DNA of 39,311 bases from Bacteroidota bacterium (lineage in GTDB: Bacteria > Bacteroidota > Bacteroidia > Bacteroidales > UBA1715): positions 1 through 39,311 of the forward strand of contig WQTX01000015.1 in the NCBI GenBank assembly GCA_009786075.1, read 5' to 3'. Below are positions 15,825 through 23,714 of this stretch, one piece after another. The position numbers and the translations under genes are program-made. The notes under the pieces were generated by a model that was not told the DNA's origin, searched no databases, and saw nothing but the letters and a program-made list of their open reading frames with translations. Each line of letters begins with the position of its first letter. Position 1 is the stretch's first letter.

Positions 15825-17245
15825 TGCTCGATTTTTTACATACCAGCGACACAATCTGCGCCACCGCCACCGCTACGGGCAAAGCCGCCTTAGCAGTAAT
15901 TCGCATAAGTGGAGCAAAGGCAAAACACATTATTAGTCAAATATTTACTCCCGTGCGCAGCAATGAAAATTGGACGCACGAAGGCTACAAACTTCATTAT
16001 GGAGCAATTCACAACAACGGCACACACATTGACGATGTGTTGGTTTCCGTATTTTCAGCACCACATTCCTATACCGGCGAAGATAGTGTAGAAATCAGTT
16101 GCCACGGTTCGCAATATATTGTGCAGGAGATACTTAAACTTTTGCTTGCTCACGGCGCACGACTTGCCAAAGCAGGCGAATTTACCCAACGAGCCTATTT
16201 GAATGGCAAATTAGACCTTTCGCAAGCCGAAGCCGTTGCCGATTTGATTGCTTCACAGAGCAAAGCGGCGCACCAATTGGCGGTGTCGCAAATGAAAGGA
16301 AACTATGCGCACGAATTGAGCGATTTACGGGCGCAATTGTTGCACTTTTCGGCAATGCTTGAATTGGAACTCGATTTTGCCGAAGAAGATGTGGAATTTG
16401 CAAACCGTGATGAATTACAAAAACTTGCACACACTATTATTGCTCGTATTGAGCATCTTACCAATTCGTTCAGCGTGGGCAATGCCATAAAAAACGGCGT
16501 GCCGGTGTGTATTGCGGGCGAACCGAATGTGGGAAAATCAACCCTGCTTAATACTATTTTGAACGAAGAACGGGCAATAGTTTCCGACATTGCCGGCACC
16601 ACCCGCGATGTGATTGAAGATACTATTATTATAGGCGGCGTAACCTTCCGTTTTATGGACACCGCCGGTATTCGCAGCACCGACAATCATGTGGAGCAAC
16701 TTGGAATAAACCGCACATTTGCAAAAATAGAGCAAGCGGCAATTGTGTTGCTTTTGGTTGATGCTACGCAATCTACTCGATACATTCAACATAATATTGA
16801 AACAATACAAAAGCGTTTGCAGCCGCACCAACACCTGATTGTGGCGGTCAATAAAATTGATTTGATTGAAGTCGACGATGAGCAAAAAACGCAATTGCAT
16901 GCACAACTTGCCTCGCAATGCGGCGAAAATACTTCGATTGTGAACATTTCGGCAAAACAACAGGAAAATATTCACACACTGACTTCTATTCTTCTTGAAA
17001 AAACACAGTTGAACAATCTTGGCGAAAATGATATAATACTCTCAAATGCACGTCATTACGAATGTTTGCAAAATGCAGCCGAAAGTTTGAACACTGTTTT
17101 ACAAGGTTTGCAACAAGGCATTTCAAACGACCTTGTTTGCATAGATTTACGCCACGCGCTTCATGCTATTGGGGAAATTACCGGTGCTGTAACTAATGAT
17201 GAAACTTTGGGGTATATTTTTAAGAATTTTTGTATTGGTAAATAA
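15824..17245 (+). CDS. mnmE: tRNA U34 modification GTPase MnmE
   Basis: A 473-residue GTPase that works with MnmG to install carboxymethylaminomethyl groups on U34 of certain tRNAs. The N-terminal tetrahydrofolate-binding domain begins DTICATATATGKAALAVIRISG. The central G domain has GEPNVGKST near residue 230, DTAGIR near 278 and NKIDL near 345. The last residues FCIGK carry the conserved catalytic Cys of the C-terminal CIGK motif. Length is normal. It overlaps the LysE-family stop by one base and is followed 44 bp later by the ROCO-TIR gene on the same strand. Confidence 0.97.
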   Translation: MLDFLHTSDTICATATATGKAALAVIRISGAKAKHIISQIFTPVRSNENWTHEGYKLHYGAIHNNGTHIDDVLVSVFSAPHSYTGEDSVEISCHGSQYIVQEILKLLLAHGARLAKAGEFTQRAYLNGKLDLSQAEAVADLIASQSKAAHQLAVSQMKGNYAHELSDLRAQLLHFSAMLELELDFAEEDVEFANRDELQKLAHTIIARIEHLTNSFSVGNAIKNGVPVCIAGEPNVGKSTLLNTILNEERAIVSDIAGTTRDVIEDTIIIGGVTFRFMDTAGIRSTDNHVEQLGINRTFAKIEQAAIVLLLVDATQSTRYIQHNIETIQKRLQPHQHLIVAVNKIDLIEVDDEQKTQLHAQLASQCGENTSIVNISAKQQENIHTLTSILLEKTQLNNLGENDIILSNARHYECLQNAAESLNTVLQGLQQGISNDLVCIDLRHALHAIGEITGAVTNDETLGYIFKNFCIGK

Positions 17246-17289
17246 ACCCCTGTCTTGACACAGAAAACAACAACTAAAAAACCGCCAAT

Positions 17290-20200
17290 ATGTCTGTAAG
17301 ATTAATTAAAGTATCAAGAGAATTTAACATAGGAGTTTCTACAATAGTGGAATTCCTTGGCAAAAAGGGGTATAAGATAGATTCTGACCCTAATACTAAA
17401 CTGTCTGATGAATTGGTGGATTTGTTGGAAAAAGAATTTCAAGGCGAAAGTGTGGGTAAATCAACAAAAACGCCTATAAAACCTGTCAAAGCACAAGTAA
17501 TTGTTGAAGATGAGGAAGATGACGATTATGATGACGAAGAAGAAATTACTCCTGCACCTCAAAAATCGCACATTAATGTAAAAGTAATTGGTACTATTGA
17601 TATTGATGCTCACAAAAGATCGAAGGCTGCAAAATCTAAAGCAGGCATATTAATTCAAGAAAACATCAGGAACAAATCAAAAATATTAGATATTGGTAAT
17701 TGCGGATTAACTAACCTTTCAAATCTTCCCGAATTATTTAATTGTGTACATATTGAAGAATTAATATTAAGTAACGAGTGGGCAGAATATGAAAATGAGA
17801 AGTGGCAATTACGTAAAAGTAAAAATACAGGAGAAAGAAATGTACTAAGTTCTTTGCCGAGTGAAATAAGCAATCTGACAAATTTGAGGAAGTTAATTTG
17901 TGGTGGCGATTGGAAAGATGGAAACTCATGGAATAGGTGGAAAATCAAAAGTATTTCCACTTTGTCTAAACTCAAAAAGTTGGAATACTTGAATATTAGC
18001 AATAATCGTGTTGAATCGCTGGAAGGGATAGAAAAATTATTAAATATAAATACCATTCATTTAAACAACAATTTTATTTCTAATATTCGTGAATTGAAAA
18101 ACTTGAAGAAACTGGAAAGCGTTTTTTTAAGTAATAATTTGATTTCAAATGTTTCGGCACTTAAATATCTGCCAGCAATACAAACTATTGATTTACATGC
18201 TAACGAAATAGAGGATATATCACCTTTGAAAGGCTTAATTTCAAAATTAGATATTGAAAATACAAAATGGAAACTAAATACTATAAATATTGCAAAAAAT
18301 CCATTGGGAAAACCTCCGATTGAAATCATAACAATGGGAAAAAACGCTGTATTACAGTATTTTAAAGATATTGAAACGAGCAAAACATGTATAAATAAAG
18401 ATGTAAAAGTTATCTTGGTGGGAAATAGTGAAGTCGGTAAAACAAAATTAGCAAAATTCCTTGAGAATGAAAAAGATTTAGATATTCCACATCCATTTAC
18501 TCTTTGGTTAGACGAGAGAGAAATTGAAAGTAAATATGATATTGAAAGTATTAATGGGAAATGTATTATTCGTCTTTTTGATTTTGGAGGACACGATTTT
18601 TTTCATGATACTCATCATTTGTTTTATGGGACAAATACTATATATATATTGCTATGGGAAACGAACACAAATAAACTTGATTTAAGAACTACAACCCAAA
18701 AAAATAAAAAAAGAGAAGAAATTAATGTTCAAATTCAAGATTATCCAATAAAATATTGGTTAGAATCGGTTAAGCATTATATCAAAGAAGTTAAGGCTGA
18801 AAATGTTGAATTCGATATTCAAGAAACTTATAATAGTTCGTTATTGATTATTCAGAACAAAGCAGACGAGCCAAGCCAAATAGTTCATTTAAATAATCAG
18901 TCTATTATTGAAAAATATCCCTTTGTTTTTGATTTTATAAACATCTCTATCAATAAACGAAGAAATTTAGTTCATTTTGATTCTTTATTCAAAGAAATGA
19001 TAACTAAAAGCAAGATAATCGGTAGAGTTTTACCTCAATTTTATGATGACATAAAAGAAAGTATAAAAGATTACACAGGAAAGCCCATATTAGAACTAAA
19101 TGAATTTCACGATTATTGCAATACCATATCAACGTATGAAATTGATTTCAACCAATTTCATCTTTTGACATCTTACTTGAAAATCATTGGAGTAATCCTT
19201 TGGTATCCGGAAAGGAATACAAATAATAAAGTGTATATAAATAAAGAATGGGTAATAAGTAACATTCACAATATTTTAGAGGGATTGATTGACAAGAAAG
19301 GCGAATTTAATTTAGAATATGCGACTTCAAAAATTGAGGGAAATGAAGAACGAAAAGCAAAAGATACAATTGCAATAATGACAGACTTCAAAATGATTTT
19401 TGAACACCCTTTTCATCAAGATACATACATCGCACCCTTATATTTGCCGCCTATACCTGTAAGCACAATTAGTCTGTTTTTAGATAAAAAAAATATTCCG
19501 TATCGAAGATTTGAATATTCGGGTTTTATTCATAAACATGTAGTTTTGAGCTTTTTTAGTAAATATGGGAAATTGATTGCTGGTAGTAATGATACATACT
19601 ATTATTGGAAAGATGGTTTGATTGTGAAAGATCCTAATACTGAAGCTATCGCTATGATACAATTTAATATTGGAGATACGGAAGGAAACGCATTTATTGA
19701 TATTTTTGACATTACAAAAACTGATAAAACATTTATTGATAATATTATTTCATACATAAAGGAAATTAACAAAGGATATGAAATCGAAGAAATGGTTACA
19801 TTGGACGGAGAGGATTATCTTTCCTTAGAAATGTTATTGTCAAATGCAAAAGATGGGAAATTATTTTTTTCTGAACAGAGAAATTCTGACAAAAATAAGT
19901 CAAAGCCTGCCAAACAAAAATATTTCAAACTTAAAGATTATGATATATATTTGAAAGACATTGAAATTAAAAAGAAAAAAGTGGTTATTTCTTATTCAAA
20001 GAAAGACCTTACACATGTTCATACATTAAAGCGTTATTTAAAGCCTCTTGTAGATATGGATTTAATCGAAGAGCCTTGGTATTGTACTAATTTACGACCG
20101 TCAGAAGATTGGGAGAAAACCATAAAGCAAAAATTTGAGAACGCAGATATTGTATTTTTTATGGTTAGTGATTATTTCTATTCTACGAAATATATTGTAG

Positions 20201-20514
20201 AACAAGAAATTACTACTACAATTGACAGGTACGACAGAAATAACGAATCTGTAAAAATTATTCCTATAATTTTAGAACCGTATGATTGGAAACGAAAGGA
20301 GCCATATAATTTGCAAAGATTTACTGCATTACCATTCGAAGCAAAACCCATTAGTGATTATAAAAATCCTAAATTAGCATGGTTTTCTATTGCTGAATCT
20401 GTAAAAATGATGATTGAAAAAGATTTAGACCCGGGGAAAGTAGATGAAATAAGCAGGTATTTACAAGAAATATATGAACGGCAAGTAAAAGGAAAACTCG
20501 ATGATAATTCTTGA
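17290..20514 (+). CDS. IF2_N-like / LRR / Roc-COR GTPase / TIR multidomain protein
   Basis: This 1074-residue protein has an NLR-like layout. Residues 1-51 (starting MSVRLIKVSREFN, with VEFLGKKGYKI) match the N-terminal IF2_N module of Bacteroidota initiation factor IF2. An acidic linker follows (EDEEDDDYDDEEE, about 74-86). Leucine-rich repeats run about 130-340 (LxxLxxLxxLxLSNN-type). A Roc GTPase runs about 370-560, with P-loop GNSEVGKT (378-385), G3-type DFGGHD and G4-type NKAD. A COR region runs about 590-870. A C-terminal TIR domain (about 896-1052) has VVISYSKKD, LRPSEDWEKTI and a candidate catalytic Glu at 971 or 973 in YIVEQEI. No IF2 GTPase core is present. By analogy to TIR defence proteins, binding of a trigger by the LRRs could switch the GTPase and activate NAD hydrolysis; this is inferred. 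Codon use is more AT-rich than in mnmE, suggesting transfer. It probably reads through from mnmE. Confidence 0.9.
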   Translation: MSVRLIKVSREFNIGVSTIVEFLGKKGYKIDSDPNTKLSDELVDLLEKEFQGESVGKSTKTPIKPVKAQVIVEDEEDDDYDDEEEITPAPQKSHINVKVIGTIDIDAHKRSKAAKSKAGILIQENIRNKSKILDIGNCGLTNLSNLPELFNCVHIEELILSNEWAEYENEKWQLRKSKNTGERNVLSSLPSEISNLTNLRKLICGGDWKDGNSWNRWKIKSISTLSKLKKLEYLNISNNRVESLEGIEKLLNINTIHLNNNFISNIRELKNLKKLESVFLSNNLISNVSALKYLPAIQTIDLHANEIEDISPLKGLISKLDIENTKWKLNTINIAKNPLGKPPIEIITMGKNAVLQYFKDIETSKTCINKDVKVILVGNSEVGKTKLAKFLENEKDLDIPHPFTLWLDEREIESKYDIESINGKCIIRLFDFGGHDFFHDTHHLFYGTNTIYILLWETNTNKLDLRTTTQKNKKREEINVQIQDYPIKYWLESVKHYIKEVKAENVEFDIQETYNSSLLIIQNKADEPSQIVHLNNQSIIEKYPFVFDFINISINKRRNLVHFDSLFKEMITKSKIIGRVLPQFYDDIKESIKDYTGKPILELNEFHDYCNTISTYEIDFNQFHLLTSYLKIIGVILWYPERNTNNKVYINKEWVISNIHNILEGLIDKKGEFNLEYATSKIEGNEERKAKDTIAIMTDFKMIFEHPFHQDTYIAPLYLPPIPVSTISLFLDKKNIPYRRFEYSGFIHKHVVLSFFSKYGKLIAGSNDTYYYWKDGLIVKDPNTEAIAMIQFNIGDTEGNAFIDIFDITKTDKTFIDNIISYIKEINKGYEIEEMVTLDGEDYLSLEMLLSNAKDGKLFFSEQRNSDKNKSKPAKQKYFKLKDYDIYLKDIEIKKKKVVISYSKKDLTHVHTLKRYLKPLVDMDLIEEPWYCTNLRPSEDWEKTIKQKFENADIVFFMVSDYFYSTKYIVEQEITTTIDRYDRNNESVKIIPIILEPYDWKRKEPYNLQRFTALPFEAKPISDYKNPKLAWFSIAESVKMMIEKDLDPGKVDEISRYLQEIYERQVKGKLDDNS

Positions 20515-20524
20515 TAAACATTTT

Positions 20525-20558
20525 GGGAAATGATAGTTATATTTCTATCAATTTTCCC
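20525..20558. terminator. Bidirectional hairpin between convergent genes
   Basis: GGGAAA-TGATAG (20525-20536) pairs with CTATCA-ATTTTCCC (20545-20558), with a small bulge and an 8-nt loop. It lies 10 bp after the ROCO-TIR stop and overlaps the end of the opposing phosphoesterase gene. Confidence 0.55.
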
Positions 20559-21298
20559 GAATTAAATGTCAAATGCTCATTATAAAAAACATACCCTAAC
20601 TGATTTGAAACACAGCGCGTTTTACCAATAATTTTGTCAATATTCCGGTGCGAATGTCCGTAAATCCAATAATCTATCGGACTTGTTTCTATATATTTTT
20701 CTAATTCTACCGTAAAAGCTCCGTTAATCCGGCTACCCTCAAAATCCGGCGAAGCTAATTGAAAAGAGGGGACGTGGTGTGTAACAACGATAATACGCTC
20801 TGCATTGCTTTTTTCAACTTTTTCTTGTATGAATGAAAAACATCTATCGTGTTCTTGATTGAATTTATCCCAAGTCAGAAGTTCGTCGTTATACAAAATA
20901 CGGTGAAAATCGTTAACGCCCCGTTCTGTTATATAAGCATCTTCCAAGCTGATTTTTGCCCATAGGGTTGAAACAATAATGTCTATGGTATCAATCTGAA
21001 CAACAGCGTTATAATAACATTTTACATTATCTCGTATAGCATAAACCTCTCCTTGCGGCATTTTTGCCAAATCGTAATATTTGTACAATTCGTGATTGCC
21101 AACAGCAACGATTACTTGACTGAAATTATCCGATGCCCAATCCCAAAACGGATGATTCCGGTAATTATCATCATTCAAATAACCAATGTCTCCTGCAAGG
21201 ACAAGAATATCGCCCACAGGTTGCAGAGGATTACGTTTCAGGTAACTGTAATTTTCCGAAAATTCAAGATGTAAATCGGAAGCGTATTGTATTTTCAT
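20537..21298 (-). CDS. Calcineurin-like metallophosphoesterase
   Basis: A 253-residue soluble metallophosphoesterase. The binuclear metal motifs are in order: DLH (Asp8, His10), AGDIG (about 36-40), GNHE (about 67-70), THH (about 172-174) and GHSH (about 215-218). It hydrolyses phosphoesters; the substrate cannot be read. There is no signal peptide or membrane segment, so it is cytoplasmic. No sbcC-like partner is adjacent, so it is not SbcD. It is convergent with the ROCO-TIR gene and divergent from the metallo-beta-lactamase, sharing with it an intergenic region containing a dyad (21387-21425). Confidence 0.9.
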   Translation of the reverse strand: MKIQYASDLHLEFSENYSYLKRNPLQPVGDILVLAGDIGYLNDDNYRNHPFWDWASDNFSQVIVAVGNHELYKYYDLAKMPQGEVYAIRDNVKCYYNAVVQIDTIDIIVSTLWAKISLEDAYITERGVNDFHRILYNDELLTWDKFNQEHDRCFSFIQEKVEKSNAERIIVVTHHVPSFQLASPDFEGSRINGAFTVELEKYIETSPIDYWIYGHSHRNIDKIIGKTRCVSNQLGYVFYNEHLTFNSGKLIEI

Positions 21299-21386
21299 AA
21301 CTATTCTCTTTAAGCCCTTTCAACTTATTTCGTTGTATAGGAACAAGTTCTGTTTGAACGCCTAATATTGAAATTGCACTAAATTA

Positions 21387-21425
21387 TTTTGCACCATTAT
21401 CAATGGTAATGATAACAGTGCAAAA
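21387..21425. promoter_or_regulatory. Dyad-symmetric site between divergent genes
   Basis: TTTTGCAC-CA-TTATCA pairs with TGATAA-CA-GTGCAAAA around ATGGTAA. It is a gapped inverted repeat of 39 bp, 46 bp upstream of the beta-lactamase -7 element and about 90 bp upstream of the phosphoesterase start. The layout suits a dimeric regulator; a mere hairpin is also possible. Confidence 0.45.
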
Positions 21426-21471
21426 ATTGTGATAATAATTCAATTTACAAAAAATAAAAAGAAAAAACCAC

Positions 21472-21479
21472 TATCTTTG
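21472..21479 (+). promoter_or_regulatory. Beta-lactamase gene promoter -7 element
   Basis: TATCTTTG fits TAnnTTTG. The predicted leader before ATG 21595 is about 110 nt and contains a complete 9-codon ORF (21509-21538, MPEIAYLRK). Confidence 0.55.
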
Positions 21480-21594
21480 CTCATTATCATCAAACATAAA
21501 TCCCAATAATGCCCGAAATAGCTTACCTTCGCAAATAGAAATGAATATCAATGGAGAAGATTTTGAGAAAGTAAATTTGATAAACGACAAACAG

Positions 21595-22356
21595 ATGACA
21601 AAAAGAATTTTAGTAATCCTCTTGATAGCATTTAGTTACGTAAACTTAAATGCACAAATTGACAGCTTGAAGAGCAAAGACGCAAAAACAGAGAAAGAAG
21701 TGTATAAGTCCGAAACTCTGTCAATCAATCAGATTTCGGAGTATGTGTATCAACACATTTCATTTCTTGACGCAGGAGAGTTCGGAAAAGTTTCGTGCAA
21801 CGGAATGATTGTTATTTGTGAAAATGAGGCGGTTGTTTTCGACACGCCAACAGACAATGAAGCTTCTCGTGAACTGATTGATTGGGTAACAAAGTCGCTG
21901 AAATGTAAAATTACAGCGGTTATTCCAACTCATTACCACGCTGACAATTTGGGAGGTTTAGACGAATTTCATAAACAAGGTATTGCTTCTTACGCTTATT
22001 GCAAAACTGCGCAGATAGCGAAAGAAAATGATTTGCCCGAACCGCAACACTGTTTTGACAAATTTTTGGAATTGAAAGTTGGCAATGAAAAAGTACATAT
22101 TGGTTTTTTCGGAGAAGGTCATACCTGCGATAATGTTGTTGGTTATTTTCCGTTGGAAGATATTATGTTTGGCGGCTGTTTGATAAAAGAAGCAGGTGCA
22201 GGAAAGGGCAATCTTGCGGAAGCGAATGTTGAAGCGTGGTCGGAAACGGTAAGAAAAGTAAAAATGAAATACCCGAAAGTGAAAAAAATTATTGTTGGAC
22301 ACGGAAAATCGGGTGGAATTGAACTTTTGGATTATACGATTAAATTGTTTGAATGA
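21595..22356 (+). CDS. Subclass B1 metallo-beta-lactamase
   Basis: A 253-residue secreted zinc enzyme from the chosen ATG at 21595. The upstream in-frame ATG at 21541 would bury the signal peptide MTKRILVILLIAFSYVNLNA behind 18 residues. All six B1 zinc ligands are visible: HYHAD gives His113, His115 and Asp117; GHT gives His176; GGCLIK gives Cys195; VGHG gives His236. GNLAEANVEAW after the Cys is also typical of B1 enzymes. The family hydrolyses beta-lactams, often including carbapenems, in the periplasm. This member is not one I can name, so the spectrum is unknown. Its promoter region is shared with the divergent phosphoesterase gene, and a strong hairpin follows 60 bp downstream. No integrase or insertion sequence is adjacent. 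Confidence 0.93.
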   Translation: MTKRILVILLIAFSYVNLNAQIDSLKSKDAKTEKEVYKSETLSINQISEYVYQHISFLDAGEFGKVSCNGMIVICENEAVVFDTPTDNEASRELIDWVTKSLKCKITAVIPTHYHADNLGGLDEFHKQGIASYAYCKTAQIAKENDLPEPQHCFDKFLELKVGNEKVHIGFFGEGHTCDNVVGYFPLEDIMFGGCLIKEAGAGKGNLAEANVEAWSETVRKVKMKYPKVKKIIVGHGKSGGIELLDYTIKLFE

Positions 22357-22415
22357 AAAAACTGCTGATATATTTTATCGTGGTAACTTTCTGTATCAGG
22401 AAGTAAAAGATAAAA

Positions 22416-22453
22416 AGAACGTGCTTCGACTGAGCGCAGTCGAAGCACGTTCT
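22416..22453. terminator. Strong hairpin after the beta-lactamase gene
   Basis: Perfect 17-bp arms AGAACGTGCTTCGACTG and complement around AGCG, between the convergent beta-lactamase and GlsB genes. CTTCGACTGAGCGCAGTCGAAG is also a dispersed palindrome in many bacteria, so it may be a repeat serving as a bidirectional terminator. Confidence 0.75.
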
Positions 22454-22478
22454 AAATTACTTTTGAGTTTCGGATTAA

Positions 22479-22733
22479 TTATTTCCTTCTAAACAGCGAA
22501 ACAATCCATAACAGCACAATAGCGCCTACGGTTGCAGTAATCAATTGCCACCAAATACCGGTAATACCGAAGAAACCTTTGATGCCAAAGAAACTAAACA
22601 ACCAGCCGCCGAGAAAACCGCCGATAACCCCGACAACCAAGTTCAATATCAAACCGTTGCCCTCACCTTTAAAAATAAAGCTACCCAAATAACCGGCAGC
22701 CAACCCGATTAAAATAAACCACAAAATACTCAT
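22479..22733 (-). CDS. GlsB/YeaQ/YmgE-type small membrane protein
   Basis: An 84-residue protein (ATG at 22733) of the transglycosylase-associated protein family. It has the typical MSILWFILIGLAAGYLGSFI start and glycine-rich hydrophobic helices (GLILNLVVGVIGGFLGGWL, TATVGAIVLLWIVSLF). It is an inner-membrane protein often linked to stress; its biochemical activity is not known. A longer reading from 22913 would run through repeat-like DNA and was rejected. Confidence 0.9.
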   Translation of the reverse strand: MSILWFILIGLAAGYLGSFIFKGEGNGLILNLVVGVIGGFLGGWLFSFFGIKGFFGITGIWWQLITATVGAIVLLWIVSLFRRK

Positions 22734-22904
22734 AATTTTTAATTTTTTAGTTAAACATTTTTTTAAACTACGAAAATAATACATTATGTTAATAAATAGT
22801 AGCTTTTTGTATTTTTTTTTAGGAAACGAGGTTGTAGGAGACGAGGAGACGAGGTTTGACAAGCTTGTAGTTCCTCGTTTAACTTCGTTGAGGGCTTCGC
22901 CGTT

Positions 22905-22936
22905 CCTTGTCAACTCGTTTCCTTGTCAACTCGTTT
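22905..22936. repeat. 16-bp tandem duplication at the nadD 3' end
   Basis: Two exact copies of CCTTGTCAACTCGTTT. The nadD stop lies in the first copy, so the last residues of NadD (VDKETS) are encoded by the repeat. The adjoining 22810-22904 is rich in related GAGGAGACGAGG/CTCGTTT text and holds no gene. Confidence 0.8.
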
Positions 22937-23509
22937 CTTATAAAAATTCATCTCATCTAAATACCGCCACGCTGCATCGGGCATAAAAGCTCGAATGTTC
23001 TTTTTATTTTGTATGCTGCGACGAATGAAACTTGATGAAATTTCCATAAGCGGTGCATCTACAAAATGAATATTCGGCAGGTTTTTATAGCTTTCGGGAA
23101 TTGTGCAATTGGGACGGTTGTAAATGTACAAATGATATTGTTCCAATATCAACTGATAATTTTTCCATGTATGGAAATTCACAAGATTATCGCTGCCCAT
23201 AATGAGCGAAAATTGGTGCTTGGGATATTTTTCTTCCAAATGCACAAGCGTGTGAATAGTGTACGATGGTTGCGGTAACGAAAATTCTATGGTGCTTGCC
23301 TGCATTGCGGGGAAATTTTCAATTGCCCGGCACACCATTTCGTAACGTTGGTAATTGTTGAGCAACGAGTTTTTTTCCTTTGCAGGATTGTGCGGCGAAA
23401 TCACAAACCACAATTGGTCAATACCGGTAAATTCTACCATATAATTGGCAATTGCCAAATGCCCTATATGAATGGGATTGAAAGAACCAAAAAATAAACC
23501 TACGTTCAT
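22910..23509 (-). CDS. nadD: Nicotinate-nucleotide adenylyltransferase
   Basis: A 199-residue enzyme of NAD synthesis that adenylates nicotinate mononucleotide to deamido-NAD. The nucleotidyltransferase motif GSFNPIHIGHL is at residues 8-18 (His14, His17). The distal SSSFIRR (about 160-166) matches the ISSTxIR motif. Length is normal. The C-terminal tail VDKETS comes from a 16-bp repeat, not the usual family ending. A TATATTTG element (23539-23546, minus strand) precedes it. Confidence 0.95.
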   Translation of the reverse strand: MNVGLFFGSFNPIHIGHLAIANYMVEFTGIDQLWFVISPHNPAKEKNSLLNNYQRYEMVCRAIENFPAMQASTIEFSLPQPSYTIHTLVHLEEKYPKHQFSLIMGSDNLVNFHTWKNYQLILEQYHLYIYNRPNCTIPESYKNLPNIHFVDAPLMEISSSFIRRSIQNKKNIRAFMPDAAWRYLDEMNFYKKRVDKETS

Positions 23510-23538
23510 TGATTTTTTTGTAAGGGAGTAATTTTTTA

Positions 23539-23546
23539 CAAATATA
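23539..23546 (-). promoter_or_regulatory. nadD promoter -7 element
   Basis: TATATTTG on the minus strand, 29 nt before the nadD ATG. It fits TAnnTTTG; no clear -33 TTG is seen. Confidence 0.55.
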
Positions 23547-23670
23547 GCATTTTTAATTTATAAAAGCTCCCTTGTTTCCTAATTCCTTGTTCCCTAATAA
23601 AATGAAGAAAATCATAAAAAAACGTGAAGAAAATCATAAAAAACATGACAAACAATACAAATAGAAGCCT

Positions 23671-23678
23671 TATTTTTG
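23671..23678 (+). promoter_or_regulatory. Hybrid kinase gene promoter -7 element
   Basis: TATTTTTG, 36 nt before ATG 23715. It overlaps the upstream alternative TTG start at 23676, which argues for 23715. A 22-bp near-duplicate rich in GAAGAAAATCATAAAAAA precedes it (about 23602-23645). Confidence 0.55.
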
Positions 23679-23714
23679 AAATTCCCTGAAAACTCACTAA
23701 AAACTCACTCAATT

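Noticed and set aside
17290-17445. Part of a real infB gene
   Set aside because: The frame continues into LRR, Roc and TIR domains, with no IF2 G domain or later IF2 domains.
15824-20514. mnmE and the ROCO-TIR gene as one functional translation operon
   Set aside because: Close spacing is the only link; codon use differs, and insertion behind a housekeeping gene explains it as well.
20537-21298. SbcD nuclease subunit
   Set aside because: Too short, and there is no SbcC partner; generic metallophosphoesterase motifs only.
22734-22904. Extended N-terminus of the GlsB-type protein
   Set aside because: The extra residues come from repeat-rich DNA, and the family start MSILWFI lies at 22733.
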